From assembly GCF_009650135.1 (NCBI RefSeq), contig NZ_CP045871.1, forward strand, positions 2,032,001 through 2,096,000: a DNA stretch of 64,000 bases. Direction: 5' to 3'. The notes beneath the pieces were generated by a model. It ran no database searches, was not told the origin of the DNA, and was given only the letters and a program-made list of their open reading frames with translations. This DNA is from Litorivicinus lipolyticus (GTDB taxonomy: Bacteria; Pseudomonadota; Gammaproteobacteria; Pseudomonadales; Litorivicinaceae). A program made the position numbers and the translations under genes. Shown here piece by piece: positions 26,570-37,632 of this stretch (position 1 is the stretch's first letter; the number at the start of each line of letters is the position of its first letter).

Positions 26570-26573
<4 letters not shown>
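25263..26573 (-). CDS. hisD: Histidinol dehydrogenase
   Basis: Zn-dependent NAD enzyme performing the last two oxidations of histidine synthesis. Recognisable segments: [81 protein letters not shown] and the catalytic/zinc region [14 protein letters not shown] with [19 protein letters not shown]. The start was set at the ATG 26573 ([13 protein letters not shown]), overlapping the hisG stop by ATGA; 436 residues. Confidence 0.96.
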
Positions 26574-28702
<2,129 letters not shown>

Positions 28703-28706
<4 letters not shown>

Positions 28707-28948
28707 TGTTCATTCCAAGTAAACCAAGGTTCAACACCGGCGACGCGGGCTAAGCCCAGCAATCCATCCGGCACGTTAATCAACTTTAAAGCGGTCGAGC
28801 GGCCTGTCTGGACCCGGCATAATGCCGCCAACAGGGCGCTGGACCCCTGCTCAAAATCACCTAAATCAGCACTATCGTCGGCGCTGGCGCGAGCCGCTGC
28901 TACACGCGACTCCCACTGGGCATCACCGTCCGGGCGCGCCCAACGCAT
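28703..28948 (-). CDS. mlaB: MlaB, STAS-domain subunit of the Mla transporter
   Basis: Small STAS-like protein that stabilises the MlaFE ABC transporter on the cytoplasmic side. The sequence is divergent; the helix region DLGDFEQGSSALLAALCRVQ resembles the STAS consensus with conserved serines. Identification depends strongly on its place between mlaD and ibaG. The ATG at 28948 overlaps the mlaD stop by TGATG, giving 81 residues; a TTG one codon earlier is possible. mlaC, normally between mlaD and mlaB, is absent. Confidence 0.8.
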
Positions 28949-29409
28949 CAATCGCCCCCCGACGAGTTCAACAGAAAGCGCCCAATCAGGTCTTCTAATA
29001 CCAGAGACGACTGAGTATCCATGATCTCATCGCCGTCCATCAGCATGTCAAATTCGGCGCCAAAACGGATGCCGATGTACTTCTCGCCGAGCAAGCCCGC
29101 GGTCAAGATCGAGGCCGCCGAATCCAGCGGGAACTGATCGAAGCGTGATTCGATGGCCATGATTACCTCGGCCTGGCCAATCTCGGGATCCAAGCGGATC
29201 TCGGCGACCCGGCCAACGGTTACTCCGGCGCTGGTGACCTTGGCGCGCGGCTTCAGCCCGGCGACGTTACTAAAACGCGCGCTGACCAAATACTCGTCAC
29301 CCGGGCCGTTGAAGCTCAGGCCGCTGACGCTGATCGCCAGCCAGGCCAGAGCCGCGAGGCCAAGCGCCACAAAGGCCCCGACACAAATTTCAATTACCCG
29401 CATGCTCAT
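28948..29409 (-). CDS. mlaD: MlaD, MCE-domain subunit of the Mla transporter
   Basis: Single-pass inner-membrane protein whose periplasmic MCE domain forms a hexameric ring carrying phospholipid between MlaFE and MlaC. N-terminal membrane segment at about residues 7-29, then the MCE core (FSNVAGLKPRAKVTSAGVTVGRVAEIRL) and C-terminal hydrophobic helix (SLVLEDLIGRFLLN). 153 residues, slightly shorter than E. coli (183). Overlaps mlaE by TAATG and mlaB by TGATG. Confidence 0.93.
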   Translation of the reverse strand: MSMRVIEICVGAFVALGLAALAWLAISVSGLSFNGPGDEYLVSARFSNVAGLKPRAKVTSAGVTVGRVAEIRLDPEIGQAEVIMAIESRFDQFPLDSAASILTAGLLGEKYIGIRFGAEFDMLMDGDEIMDTQSSLVLEDLIGRFLLNSSGGD

Positions 29410-30191
29410 TAAAAGTCTCCAAACATCATGGCAGTCAAAAAGAAATCCAAGGCCAGCACTGACAGCGACCCGTACACCACCGTTCGGGTCGTCGCACGGC
29501 TAATACCTTCCGCGGTCGGGATCAAATCGAGCCCTTGGAACACCGCAATCCAGGTTACAAAAATGCCAAATACAAAGGCTTTAATCAGGCCATTGAGGAC
29601 GTCAACCTGAAAATCCACCGACGCCTGCATGTTGCCCCAGAACGCTCCGGCATCGACCCCCAACCACTTCACCCCAACCAGGTAGCCACCCAAAATACCC
29701 AGCGCCGAAAATACCAGCGCCAACAGCGGCATCGAAATGACGCCGGCCCAAAAGCGCGGCGCGACCACGCGCTTGATCGGGTCAACACCGATAATGCTCA
29801 AGCTGGCGAGCTGCTCGGTGGCCTTCATCAAACCGATTTCCGCGGTCATGGCACTGCCGGCACGCCCTGCAAACAGCAGCGCCGTAACTACCGGTCCCAA
29901 TTCACGCAGCAAGGTCAACGACACCAGCTGGCCCAGCGACTGCTCGCTGCCAAAGTCGACCAAAATCGAGTAGCCCTGTAACGCCAGCACCATGCCGATA
30001 AACAAACCGGACACCGCAATAATCAGCAGGCTAAGCACGCCTGCGCTGAAAATTTCCGGCCACAACAGCGCCAGTTTGGCGCCCGCGCCGCGCGGGGTAA
30101 ACACCGCCTGGAGTAGGACCGAAAAGGCCCGCCCCAATCCAGCCAGTCGGTTCAGAGTAGCGTGGCCCAGGGCCTGCAGAACATTATGCAT
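29409..30191 (-). CDS. mlaE: MlaE, permease of the Mla transporter
   Basis: Integral membrane permease of the MlaFEDB phospholipid ABC transporter that maintains outer-membrane lipid asymmetry. The 260 residues include the MlaE family core GSEQSLGQLVSLTLLRELGPV followed by LLFAGRAGSAMTAEIGLMKATEQ, and several hydrophobic helices. Overlaps mlaF by 8 nt. Confidence 0.95.
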   Translation of the reverse strand: MHNVLQALGHATLNRLAGLGRAFSVLLQAVFTPRGAGAKLALLWPEIFSAGVLSLLIIAVSGLFIGMVLALQGYSILVDFGSEQSLGQLVSLTLLRELGPVVTALLFAGRAGSAMTAEIGLMKATEQLASLSIIGVDPIKRVVAPRFWAGVISMPLLALVFSALGILGGYLVGVKWLGVDAGAFWGNMQASVDFQVDVLNGLIKAFVFGIFVTWIAVFQGLDLIPTAEGISRATTRTVVYGSLSVLALDFFLTAMMFGDF

Positions 30192-30978
30192 CGGCCAACG
30201 CCTGTGTCAGCGGATCAGCCGGCATGTGAAACGGTACCGGGCCGTCTGGATGGCCACCAATAAACTGGCGAACCCGAGCGTCGTCGCTGTTTTGGATTTG
30301 CTCGGAGGCGGCGCCGGCGATGCACACGCCCTGACTTAAAATATGGACCCGATCGGCGACCATGAAGGTCTCGTGCAAGTCATGTGAAACGATCACGCTG
30401 GTGATGCCCAGCGCTTCGTTAAGCGCTTCGATCAAGCGCAGCAGCGCACCCATTGAAATCGGATCCTGACCGACGAACGGTTCGTCATACAACATCAGGC
30501 TGGGGTCCAACGCGACTGCTCGGGCCAGCGCGACCCGGCGCGCCATGCCACCGGACAACTGGTCCGGGCGAAAGTCTGCGGCGCCGCGCAAGCCAACCGC
30601 CTCTAATTTCAACAAGGCGATTGCGCGAATCATCGAGCGACTTAAATCGGTGTGGACGTCGAGTGGAAACATGACATTTTCCAACACCGTCATGTCGGTG
30701 AACAACGCCCCGGACTGGAACAGCATCCCCATCGATTTGCGCAGCCCCATCAAACCGGATTTGGACTGGCGATGGACGTCTTTGCCGTTGATCAATATGC
30801 GCCCCTGATCGGGCCGCAACTGCCCTGAAATCAGGCGTAACAGGGTGGTTTTTCCGGTCCCAGACGGGCCCATGATCGCCGCCACTTCGCCGTGGGCAAT
30901 TTCCATGTCGACGCCTGTGAAAATCGGGCGATTGGCGCGCGCGAAATGCAGGTTTTCAATCTGGATGTGTGCGGTCAA
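30184..30978 (-). CDS. mlaF: MlaF, ATPase of the Mla transporter
   Basis: ABC ATPase energising phospholipid transport. Walker A GPSGTGKTTLLRLI, Q-loop MLFQSGALF, signature LSGGMARRVALARA, Walker B LMLYDEPFVGQDP and the switch His in VIVSHDLHE. 264 residues. The first codon is TTG (30978); no ATG is available before residue 25, which would remove strand 1. First gene of a long operon running to hisC; divergent from caxA. Confidence 0.95.
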   Translation of the reverse strand: MTAHIQIENLHFARANRPIFTGVDMEIAHGEVAAIMGPSGTGKTTLLRLISGQLRPDQGRILINGKDVHRQSKSGLMGLRKSMGMLFQSGALFTDMTVLENVMFPLDVHTDLSRSMIRAIALLKLEAVGLRGAADFRPDQLSGGMARRVALARAVALDPSLMLYDEPFVGQDPISMGALLRLIEALNEALGITSVIVSHDLHETFMVADRVHILSQGVCIAGAASEQIQNSDDARVRQFIGGHPDGPVPFHMPADPLTQALADA

Positions 30979-31081
30979 GGGGCTACTCGACAGTGACTGG
31001 AGCGCGCATCATACTGATTTCCCTGGGCAACGTCATGGACGTCGCCGTCTTTCGCTTGCAATACAGGAACACCCTATCCTC

Positions 31082-32014
31082 ATGTGGCTATACACCACCG
31101 CGATCGTCATCGGCATCGTGGCGCTTACTTGGTCGGCTGACCGCTTTGTTGAGGGGGCCAGCGGCGTCGCCCTTAAATTTAATATCTCGCCGCTGGTCAT
31201 TGGCATGACCATTGTCGCGATCGGGACCTCGGCGCCCGAAGTACTGGTCTCGGTCATGGCCGTCACCACCGGCGCGCCGGACCTGGCGGTCGGCAACGCG
31301 GTCGGTTCGAACATCGCCAACATTGCCTTGGCGCTGGGCATCAGTGCCTGCATCGTCACCATCCCACTGGCGCGGCGGGTCAAAACCCACGCCCTACCGG
31401 CGCTGGTCGCAATCACCATTTTGGGCACTGCCATTGCGTGGGACGGCCTCCTTAACTGGGTCGACGGCGTCATCATTTTGATAGCCGGTGGCGTCGCGAC
31501 CTGGCTGGCCTCGGCCGGCCACGACGCCGAGGAAGTCCCCGAGGGCGCAGACAAACTGTCGCTCGGACGCAGCCTGCTGTGGTTAGGGCTGGGGCTGACG
31601 ACACTGTTGGCCAGTGCACGCCTGTTGGTCTGGGGCGCCAGTGAAATGGCCATTGGCTTCGGTGTACCCGAGGTCGTGGTCGGCCTGACCGTGGTCGCAA
31701 TTGGGACCAGCCTACCCGAAGTCGCAGCCAGCGTTGCCGGCGCACTCAAAGGCCAGCCGCAAATCGCCATCGGTAACGTCATTGGTTCGAATATTTTCAA
31801 CATCGGCGGAGTCTTTGCCGTCGCCGGCCTGTTGGCCGAAGTCCGCATCGCCGAGCTCACGCTGCAGCGCGACTTTATGACCATGCTGGGCCTGACGCTG
31901 TTGGTGTTGGCGCTGGCATGGATCGGGCGCGGCCAGATCGGTAAACTGATCGGCGCCTCGCTCATTGCGATCTATGCCGGGTACCTCGGCCTCTTAACAT
32001 GGACATCCTTATGA
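31082..32014 (+). CDS. CaxA/YrbG-type Ca2+/Na+ antiporter
   Basis: Inner-membrane cation exchanger of the NCX/CaCA superfamily. Two inverted alpha repeats are plain: IGTSAPEVLVSVMA with GNAVGSNIANIALALG in the first half, and IGTSLPEVAASVAGAL with GNVIGSNIFNIGGVFA in the second. About ten hydrophobic helices in 310 residues. The ATG at 31082 (MWLYTTAIVIGIV) was chosen over much longer frame extensions into mlaF. Followed by kdsD with an ATGA overlap, the usual yrbG-kdsD order. Confidence 0.92.
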   Translation: MWLYTTAIVIGIVALTWSADRFVEGASGVALKFNISPLVIGMTIVAIGTSAPEVLVSVMAVTTGAPDLAVGNAVGSNIANIALALGISACIVTIPLARRVKTHALPALVAITILGTAIAWDGLLNWVDGVIILIAGGVATWLASAGHDAEEVPEGADKLSLGRSLLWLGLGLTTLLASARLLVWGASEMAIGFGVPEVVVGLTVVAIGTSLPEVAASVAGALKGQPQIAIGNVIGSNIFNIGGVFAVAGLLAEVRIAELTLQRDFMTMLGLTLLVLALAWIGRGQIGKLIGASLIAIYAGYLGLLTWTSL

Positions 32015-32979
32015 GTCACTTCGATTACCTGGCCAGTGCTCGCCGCACCCTGACGCTGGAAGCCGACGCCATCACCGACTTGGCAGCGGCACTGGACCCG
32101 CATTTTGAACGGGCCTGCGAGCTGATACTGGCCTGCACCGGCCGCGTCATCGTCACCGGCATGGGCAAAAGCGGCCACATTGGCACCAAACTGGCCGCGA
32201 CCCTGGCAAGCACCGGAACCCCGGCGTTTTTTGTTCACCCCGGCGAAGCCAGCCATGGCGACATGGGCATGATCACTAAAGACGACGTCGTCATCGGGCT
32301 GAGTAATTCCGGTTCGTCCGGCGAAGTGGTCGCGATGCTACCGCTACTGGCGCGTCTGGGCAGCAAACTGGTCGGCATCAGCAGCAACCCTGATAGCCCA
32401 TTGGGCCAAGCCAGCCATGCGCATTTGACAGTGGCCGTTAAGCGCGAAGCCTGTCCGCTTAATTTGGCACCGACGTCCAGCACCACGGCGGCACTGGCGA
32501 TGGGTGATGCGCTGGCGATTGCGCTGTTGGAAGCGCGCGGCTTCACGGCTGACGACTTTGCCTTTTCCCACCCCGGTGGCGCCTTGGGTCGACGCCTATT
32601 AATGAAGGTCGACGACCTGATGCACGCCGGCGATGCACTGCCCTGTGTCAGCGACCAGGCGGCCGTCAGCGATGCGATCATGGAAGTCACCCGCGGCGGG
32701 CTTGGCATCACCGCGGTCACCGATGTCACGGGCAAACTGATTGGGGTGTTTACCGACGGCGATTTGCGCCGCGCCCTGGACAAGGACCTGAGCCTCAAAT
32801 CGACCGCAGTCAACCAGGTCATGACCGCCGGCGGTCAGCGTGTCAAACCCGGAACTCTGGCCGCCGAGGCCGTGCGCATCATGCAAGAAACCCGGGTCAA
32901 CGCGGTCGTGGTCACGGACAACGATCGCCCGATTGGCATACTCAACATGCACGATCTGATGCGCGCAGGTGTCGTATGA
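32011..32979 (+). CDS. kdsD: KdsD, D-arabinose-5-phosphate isomerase
   Basis: Isomerises ribulose-5-phosphate to arabinose-5-phosphate, the first step toward Kdo for LPS. SIS domain with VTGMGKSGHIGTKLAATLASTG and SNSGSSGEV, then two CBS domains ending in MHDLMRAGVV. Two in-frame ATGs (31999, 32011); the second gives an ATGA overlap with the upstream stop and is preferred (322 residues). Followed by kdsC, the phosphatase of the same pathway. Confidence 0.95.
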   Translation: MSHFDYLASARRTLTLEADAITDLAAALDPHFERACELILACTGRVIVTGMGKSGHIGTKLAATLASTGTPAFFVHPGEASHGDMGMITKDDVVIGLSNSGSSGEVVAMLPLLARLGSKLVGISSNPDSPLGQASHAHLTVAVKREACPLNLAPTSSTTAALAMGDALAIALLEARGFTADDFAFSHPGGALGRRLLMKVDDLMHAGDALPCVSDQAAVSDAIMEVTRGGLGITAVTDVTGKLIGVFTDGDLRRALDKDLSLKSTAVNQVMTAGGQRVKPGTLAAEAVRIMQETRVNAVVVTDNDRPIGILNMHDLMRAGVV

Positions 32980-33488
32980 GTCTCGCTAAAATTCGCCTTT
33001 TGGCGCTGGATGTCGATGGCATTTTGACCGACGGTCGGGTCTGGTTTGACGGCGACGGCGAGCAACTCAAGCCCTTTCACACCCAAGACGGCCTCGGTAT
33101 CAAATTGGTCCAAAGCCACGGCATCGCCGTCGCGCTGGTGACAGGGCGAGTATCGCCGATGGTCGACTACCGGGCGCGCCAATTAGGCATCGCACACGTC
33201 ATCCAGGGCCGCGATGACAAGCTGGCGGCGATTACTGAACTGACCGGCACGTTACAGCTGACCCTGGACCAGGTTGCCTACATGGGCGATGACCTGCCCG
33301 ATCTGTCGGCACTGTTAGCGGTTGGCGTCGGGCGTACCGTGCCGGGTGCTGACCCTTGGGTGCGCGAACGTGTTGAGGCGACGCGCGCCGCCGGCGGCAT
33401 GGGTGCCGTGCGCGAACTGTGCAATGCGCTGCTGGCGGCCCAGGGCCATCAGGCCAGCGTATTGGCCGAATTCGGAGTCGGTGAATGA
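32976..33488 (+). CDS. kdsC: KdsC, Kdo-8-phosphate phosphatase
   Basis: HAD-superfamily C0-type phosphatase removing phosphate from Kdo-8-P. Nucleophile motif LLALDVDGILTDG near residues 9-20 and the late metal-binding motif YMGDDLPDLSAL; no cap insertion, as typical for KdsC. 170 residues. Overlaps kdsD and lptC by ATGA. Confidence 0.95.
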   Translation: MSLAKIRLLALDVDGILTDGRVWFDGDGEQLKPFHTQDGLGIKLVQSHGIAVALVTGRVSPMVDYRARQLGIAHVIQGRDDKLAAITELTGTLQLTLDQVAYMGDDLPDLSALLAVGVGRTVPGADPWVRERVEATRAAGGMGAVRELCNALLAAQGHQASVLAEFGVGE

Positions 33489-34009
33489 ACCCGGTTTGGG
33501 TCGCAGGCCTGATCCTAGCGGCACTGATTTGGGTCAGCTGGGATGACACTCGGGCGCGCCCCGTGGTGGTTGACTTGGCCGCCGCCGAACAAGACGTGGC
33601 GCTGCGCGTGGTCAACCCGCGCCTTCGTCAGTTCGATGCGGACGGCGCGCTAAAAAGCACCATGACCGCCCCCGAAGCCCTCGACTTTGACGGTTCCCGA
33701 CCCGGCCAGATCACCCAGCCGGCGCTGACCTGGCCACTGTCTGGCTGGCAAGCCGAGTCGACGATTGGCGAGACCTACCCGGATCGAACGCTACTCAAGG
33801 GCGACGCAACGGCTACCCATGCCGCCGAGCGGCGAACCTTGAACGCCGACCAAATTGAATACCAAGGCGACGTTATGACCGCCACCGGCAACGCGAAAAT
33901 ACACGCCCCCGACTTTACCGCAGGCGCCGGACAGGTCAGGATCGAAACCACAACCGATACCATCGAACTGACACAACAGGTAACCACAACCTTATGGCCC
34001 GCTCGCTAA
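33485..34009 (+). CDS. lptC: LptC, LPS transport bridge component
   Basis: Bitopic inner-membrane protein passing LPS from LptB2FG to LptA. One N-terminal hydrophobic segment (WVAGLILAALIWVSW), then the periplasmic LptC/OstA-like beta region (NPRLRQFDADGALKSTMTA, TLLKGDATATHAAERRTLNADQIEYQGD, TATGNAKIHAPDF). 174 residues. Sits between kdsC and lptA, overlapping lptA by 16 nt. Confidence 0.92.
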   Translation: MNPVWVAGLILAALIWVSWDDTRARPVVVDLAAAEQDVALRVVNPRLRQFDADGALKSTMTAPEALDFDGSRPGQITQPALTWPLSGWQAESTIGETYPDRTLLKGDATATHAAERRTLNADQIEYQGDVMTATGNAKIHAPDFTAGAGQVRIETTTDTIELTQQVTTTLWPAR

Positions 34010-34476
34010 TTGCTCTGTTGCTGACCCTCAGCACCGCCGCCGCTGCGCTGCCCGAAGATCGCGACCTGCCGATCACGGTCAACGCCGACAACGCCAGCTT
34101 TGATGAGCGTGCTGGCCGCGCCGTGTACACCGGCAATGTAATTCTGACTCAGGGCGCACTGCGCATTGAAGCGGCGCGACTGACCGCGAAGCTGATCAAT
34201 GGTCAGGTCGACAGCATGACCGCCACTGGCAGCCCAGCAATTTTTGCTGACACCCCAAACGTCGAACAAGGTCCAGTCAAAGGCATTGCCAGCACCATCG
34301 ACTGGACCCTGACCGACCAGATTATGGTCCTGACCGGCGACGCGGAGTTGACCCAGTCAACCAACACCGTAATTGGCGAGTCGGTCATCTACCGCCAAGC
34401 CAAGGGCACCCTTGAAGCCAGCAGCCAGGGCAGCGGCGAGCGCGTGCAAATGACCCTGACACCCAACAATTCGTGA
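33994..34476 (+). CDS. lptA: LptA, periplasmic LPS transport protein
   Basis: Periplasmic OstA-fold protein that polymerises into the LPS bridge. Cleavable signal peptide [20 protein letters not shown], then OstA repeats ([37 protein letters not shown]). 160 residues. The start ATG lies inside the end of lptC; its stop overlaps the lptB GTG start (GTGA). Confidence 0.94.
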   Translation: MARSLIALLLTLSTAAAALPEDRDLPITVNADNASFDERAGRAVYTGNVILTQGALRIEAARLTAKLINGQVDSMTATGSPAIFADTPNVEQGPVKGIASTIDWTLTDQIMVLTGDAELTQSTNTVIGESVIYRQAKGTLEASSQGSGERVQMTLTPNNS

Positions 34477-35204
34477 CTGAGCGTGCACTGACAGCCAGCG
34501 GTCTGGCTAAGCGCTACGGCAAACGTCAAGTCGTCAAAGACATGTCGGTGCGCGTCGAACCGGGCGAGATTGTCGGCTTGCTGGGTCCCAATGGCGCCGG
34601 CAAAACGACCTCGTTTTACATGATTGTCGGCTTGGTTAAAGCCGACAGCGGTGCGGTCACTATCGACGGCCAAGACGTCAGCCGCCAACCCATGCACCGA
34701 CGCTCCCAGCGCGGGCTGGGTTATCTGGCGCAGGAAGCCAGCATTTTTCGACGACTGTCCAGTCGCGACAACTTGTTGGCGGTACTGGAATTACGCCGCG
34801 ACTTGGATAAGCGCCAGCGCCAGCAAAAAGCCGACGCCTTGCTGGCCGAGTTCCACCTCGAACACGTCGCCGACAGCCTCGGCCAGGCCCTATCCGGCGG
34901 CGAGCGGCGGCGCGTCGAAATCGCCCGTGCGCTGGCCATGGACCCCGCCTACGTGTTGCTGGACGAACCCTTTGCTGGGGTCGACCCGATCTCGGTGAGC
35001 GACATCAAACGCCTGGTCCGAGGGTTGGCGGCACGCGATATCGGCGTCCTGATCACCGATCACAACGTGCGCGAAACGCTCGACCTGTGCGATCGCGGTT
35101 ACATCGTCAGCGACGGATCCTTGCTCGCCCAAGGCAGCCCCCAAGACTTACTGGCCAACGAGACCGTACGACAGGTCTATTTAGGGCACGAATTTCGCAT
35201 GTAG
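34473..35204 (+). CDS. lptB: LptB, ATPase of the LPS exporter
   Basis: ABC ATPase powering LPS extraction by LptFG. Walker [18 protein letters not shown], signature [15 protein letters not shown], Walker [14 protein letters not shown], switch His in [13 protein letters not shown]. 243 residues, start GTG overlapping the lptA stop. The partner permeases LptF/G are not in the window. Confidence 0.97.
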   Translation: MTERALTASGLAKRYGKRQVVKDMSVRVEPGEIVGLLGPNGAGKTTSFYMIVGLVKADSGAVTIDGQDVSRQPMHRRSQRGLGYLAQEASIFRRLSSRDNLLAVLELRRDLDKRQRQQKADALLAEFHLEHVADSLGQALSGGERRRVEIARALAMDPAYVLLDEPFAGVDPISVSDIKRLVRGLAARDIGVLITDHNVRETLDLCDRGYIVSDGSLLAQGSPQDLLANETVRQVYLGHEFRM

Positions 35205-35247
35205 GCCAAAATCTGGGCTATAGTCGGTACCGGATACGGGGTAACGC

Positions 35248-36696
35248 ATGAAGCAATCTCTACAGCTAAAGATGGGCCAACAGTTGGCGATGACGCCACA
35301 ACTGCAGCAAGCCATCCGCATGCTGCAGCTGTCGACGCTGGAACTGCAGCAAGAAATTCAACAAGCGTTGGACGAAAACCCGTTGCTGGAACGCGAAGAC
35401 GACGAAGGCTTAGCCGCCGCGCCGGATAGCGACAGCATCACCGAACAGCCCGATGCCAGCGAAAAAAGTGTCGACGAACTGGTCAGCCAAACCGATAACC
35501 TTGGCGACAACGACGCCATGGACTCGCGCTGGGAAGACACCTTCGTTAACAACTCCAGCTCGATCGAAGGGCTGCCCGAATTTGAAGCCCGCTCCAGCGC
35601 GCCCGTCACCTTGCACCAACACCTCCTGGACCAAATGTGGCAGCTGCACCTGACACCGCGTGACCAGGTGCTGTTTATTGCCCTGGTTGACGGCATCGAC
35701 GACGCCGGTTACCTGCGCGAAAGCCTAGAGACCATCTGCGAAGCGACGGCGGATGAACTAGACGATATCGCCGAAGTCGATGAAGTGGCGGTCGTATTGA
35801 AGCAAATCCACCACCTTGACCCGCCCGGCATTGGCGCCCGCGACGTCCAAGAATGCCTGCGCATTCAACTGCGCCAACTGGGCGACTCCGTTGATGCCCG
35901 CGAGACCGCGATCCGCATCATCGACGAACGTTTTGAGGCTCTGGCCAAGCGCGATTTGACCAGCATCAGCCGCGGCTTGGGCGTCGACAAGTCCGAAGTC
36001 CACGAAGCCCTCAGCCTGATCAAAACCCTGTCGCCGCGCCCCGGCAGCGCGATTGGCTCAAGTGATACCGACTATGTCATTCCAGATTTGGTGGTGCGCA
36101 AGGTCAACACCCTGTGGCGCGTCGAGCTGAATGCCGAGGCCGTGCCGCGGTTGTACCTCAACCGCACCTACAGCGACTTGGTCGAGCACCTGGACGACGA
36201 CTCCAAAAACTACATCAAAGCGCAAACCCGCGAGGCCAAGTGGCTAATCAAATCGGTCGAAAGCCGCTATGACACGCTGCTTAAAGTCGGTCGCACAATT
36301 ATGGCCGAGCAACTGGAGTTTTTGGAGCACGGCGAAGAGTCCATGCGCCCGCTAATCCTGGCCGACATCGCCCGTCAAATCGACATGCACGAAAGCACGG
36401 TGTCGCGCGCAACCACGCAAAAGTTTGTGCTGACTCCCAAGGGTCTGTTCGAGCTGAAGTTCTTTTTCTCGTCGCAGCTGGCCTCCGCCGACGGCTCCGA
36501 AGCGGCCAGCTCAACCGCCATTCGCGCGGTCATCAAACGCCTGGTCGCGGCCGAACCTCGGACCAAACCGCTGTCGGATTCAAAACTGACGGCGTTGCTG
36601 GGCGAGGAAGGCTACACAGTCGCCCGGCGCACAGTTGCCAAATACCGTGAAGGCATGGGCATTGCAGGTTCCAGCGAGCGCAAGCAGTTCGCGTAA
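35248..36696 (+). CDS. rpoN: RpoN, sigma-54 factor
   Basis: Alternative sigma factor for -24/-12 promoters that need AAA+ activators. Region I is glutamine/leucine-rich (MKQSLQLKMGQQLAMTPQLQ with repeated IRMLQLSTLELQQEIQQAL), region II is acidic, and the C-terminus holds the DNA-binding region with the RpoN box ARRTVAKYREGMG. 482 residues. Downstream hpf, ptsN, rapZ and npr form the conserved rpoN cluster. Confidence 0.97.
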   Translation: MKQSLQLKMGQQLAMTPQLQQAIRMLQLSTLELQQEIQQALDENPLLEREDDEGLAAAPDSDSITEQPDASEKSVDELVSQTDNLGDNDAMDSRWEDTFVNNSSSIEGLPEFEARSSAPVTLHQHLLDQMWQLHLTPRDQVLFIALVDGIDDAGYLRESLETICEATADELDDIAEVDEVAVVLKQIHHLDPPGIGARDVQECLRIQLRQLGDSVDARETAIRIIDERFEALAKRDLTSISRGLGVDKSEVHEALSLIKTLSPRPGSAIGSSDTDYVIPDLVVRKVNTLWRVELNAEAVPRLYLNRTYSDLVEHLDDDSKNYIKAQTREAKWLIKSVESRYDTLLKVGRTIMAEQLEFLEHGEESMRPLILADIARQIDMHESTVSRATTQKFVLTPKGLFELKFFFSSQLASADGSEAASSTAIRAVIKRLVAAEPRTKPLSDSKLTALLGEEGYTVARRTVAKYREGMGIAGSSERKQFA

Positions 36697-36755
36697 CGGA
36701 ACACATCGGACCCCAGGGACTGGTCAGCTCGGTTCAACCGGAGTAGGGTAAATTA

Positions 36756-36771
36756 GTCGATATTCATCGAC
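36756..36771. repeat. Inverted repeat in the rpoN-hpf gap
   Basis: GTCGAT-ATTC-ATCGAC is a perfect 6-bp inverted repeat about 27 nt before the hpf ATG. No U-run follows, so it is not a standard terminator. It could be an operator or an mRNA structure between rpoN and hpf. Confidence 0.4.
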
Positions 36772-36798
36772 CACGATAAGAATGTTAAGGAGCTGCAC

Positions 36799-37101
36799 AT
36801 GCACATCAGTATCAGCGGGCAACATCTCGAAATCACCGACGCCATTCGCGACTACGTCCAATCCAAATTCGATCGACTGACCCGACACTCTGACACCATC
36901 ACCCGAATCGAAGTGGTGCTGCGGGTCGAGAAAACACGCCAAATTGCCGAGGGGTCGATCCATGTTGCCGGGGCCGATTTACATGCGCTGTCGGAAAACG
37001 ACGACATGTATGCGTCGATCGACCTGATGACCGACAAGCTCGACCGACAAGTCCTTAAACATAAAGAGAAGAACGTCGCACGAAAGCAAGGTGCGGCATA
37101 G
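36799..37101 (+). CDS. hpf: Hpf, ribosome hibernation promoting factor (short form)
   Basis: Binds the 30S decoding region and promotes 100S ribosome dimers in stationary phase. 100 residues, the short (gammaproteobacterial) form: MHISISGQHLEITDAIRDYV, an EVVLRVEKTRQIAEGSIHV core and YASIDLMTDKLDRQVLKHKEK. A clear AAGGAG ribosome binding site precedes the ATG. Position after rpoN is canonical. Confidence 0.95.
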   Translation: MHISISGQHLEITDAIRDYVQSKFDRLTRHSDTITRIEVVLRVEKTRQIAEGSIHVAGADLHALSENDDMYASIDLMTDKLDRQVLKHKEKNVARKQGAA

Positions 37102-37119
37102 CCCGAACACGGCTACAAT

Positions 37120-37157
37120 CCGGTGGGTCAATGAATGCCCCACCGGAGTTCTTTTTT
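37120..37157 (+). terminator. Terminator-like hairpin overlapping the ptsN start
   Basis: CCGGTGGG (37120-37127) pairs perfectly with CCCACCGG (37139-37146) around an 11-nt loop. The 3' arm is followed by AG TTCTTTTTT, a U-rich tract. The structure has the form of an intrinsic terminator after hpf, but its 3' arm contains part of the ptsN ribosome binding site (GGAG, 37145-37148) and the T-run runs into the TTG start (37156). Confidence 0.65.
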
Positions 37158-37632
37158 GAACCAATCTCTCTCTGACTATTTGCTACCTACACAGGTCCAT
37201 CCGCAATTTGCCGTCAAAAGTAAAAAGCGCTCACTGGAACTGGCTGCCGTTCAAATTTCCGAAACCCTAAATTGTGATGACCACCAAGCCGAGTTACTGA
37301 TGGACGGCCTGCAGGCGCGCGAGCGCTTGGGCAGCACCGGCATTGGCCAGGGCATTGCCGTACCGCACTGCCGCAGCAGCGTCGTCAACGAACCCAGCGT
37401 GCACCTGTTTGCGCTGGAAAACCCGATCGACTTTGACGCCCTAGACGGAGCACCGGTCGACTTCTTGTGTGTGCTGCTGGTTCCAGAAGACGCTAACGAA
37501 GTCCACTTGCAGCTATTACGTGATGTCATTCGCACCTTTGGCAACCCCGAATGCCGAGCGCCGTTGTTGGCTGCGAAAACCCCAGCGGTGCTGCATCAAA
37601 CCGCTATTGACCTGTTCGAGCGGCTGGCATGA
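37156..37632 (+). CDS. ptsN: PtsN (EIIA-Ntr), nitrogen PTS regulator
   Basis: Phosphoacceptor of the nitrogen PTS; unphosphorylated PtsN regulates potassium uptake and kinases in E. coli. EIIA fold with the phosphorylated His in GIAVPHCRS (His71 of the product), preceded by RERLGSTGIGQG. The TTG at 37156 was chosen because GGAG lies 7 nt upstream; the ATG at 37135 has no ribosome binding site and falls in the loop of the hairpin at 37120-37157. 158 residues. Overlaps rapZ by 4 nt. Confidence 0.9.
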   Translation: MNQSLSDYLLPTQVHPQFAVKSKKRSLELAAVQISETLNCDDHQAELLMDGLQARERLGSTGIGQGIAVPHCRSSVVNEPSVHLFALENPIDFDALDGAPVDFLCVLLVPEDANEVHLQLLRDVIRTFGNPECRAPLLAAKTPAVLHQTAIDLFERLA

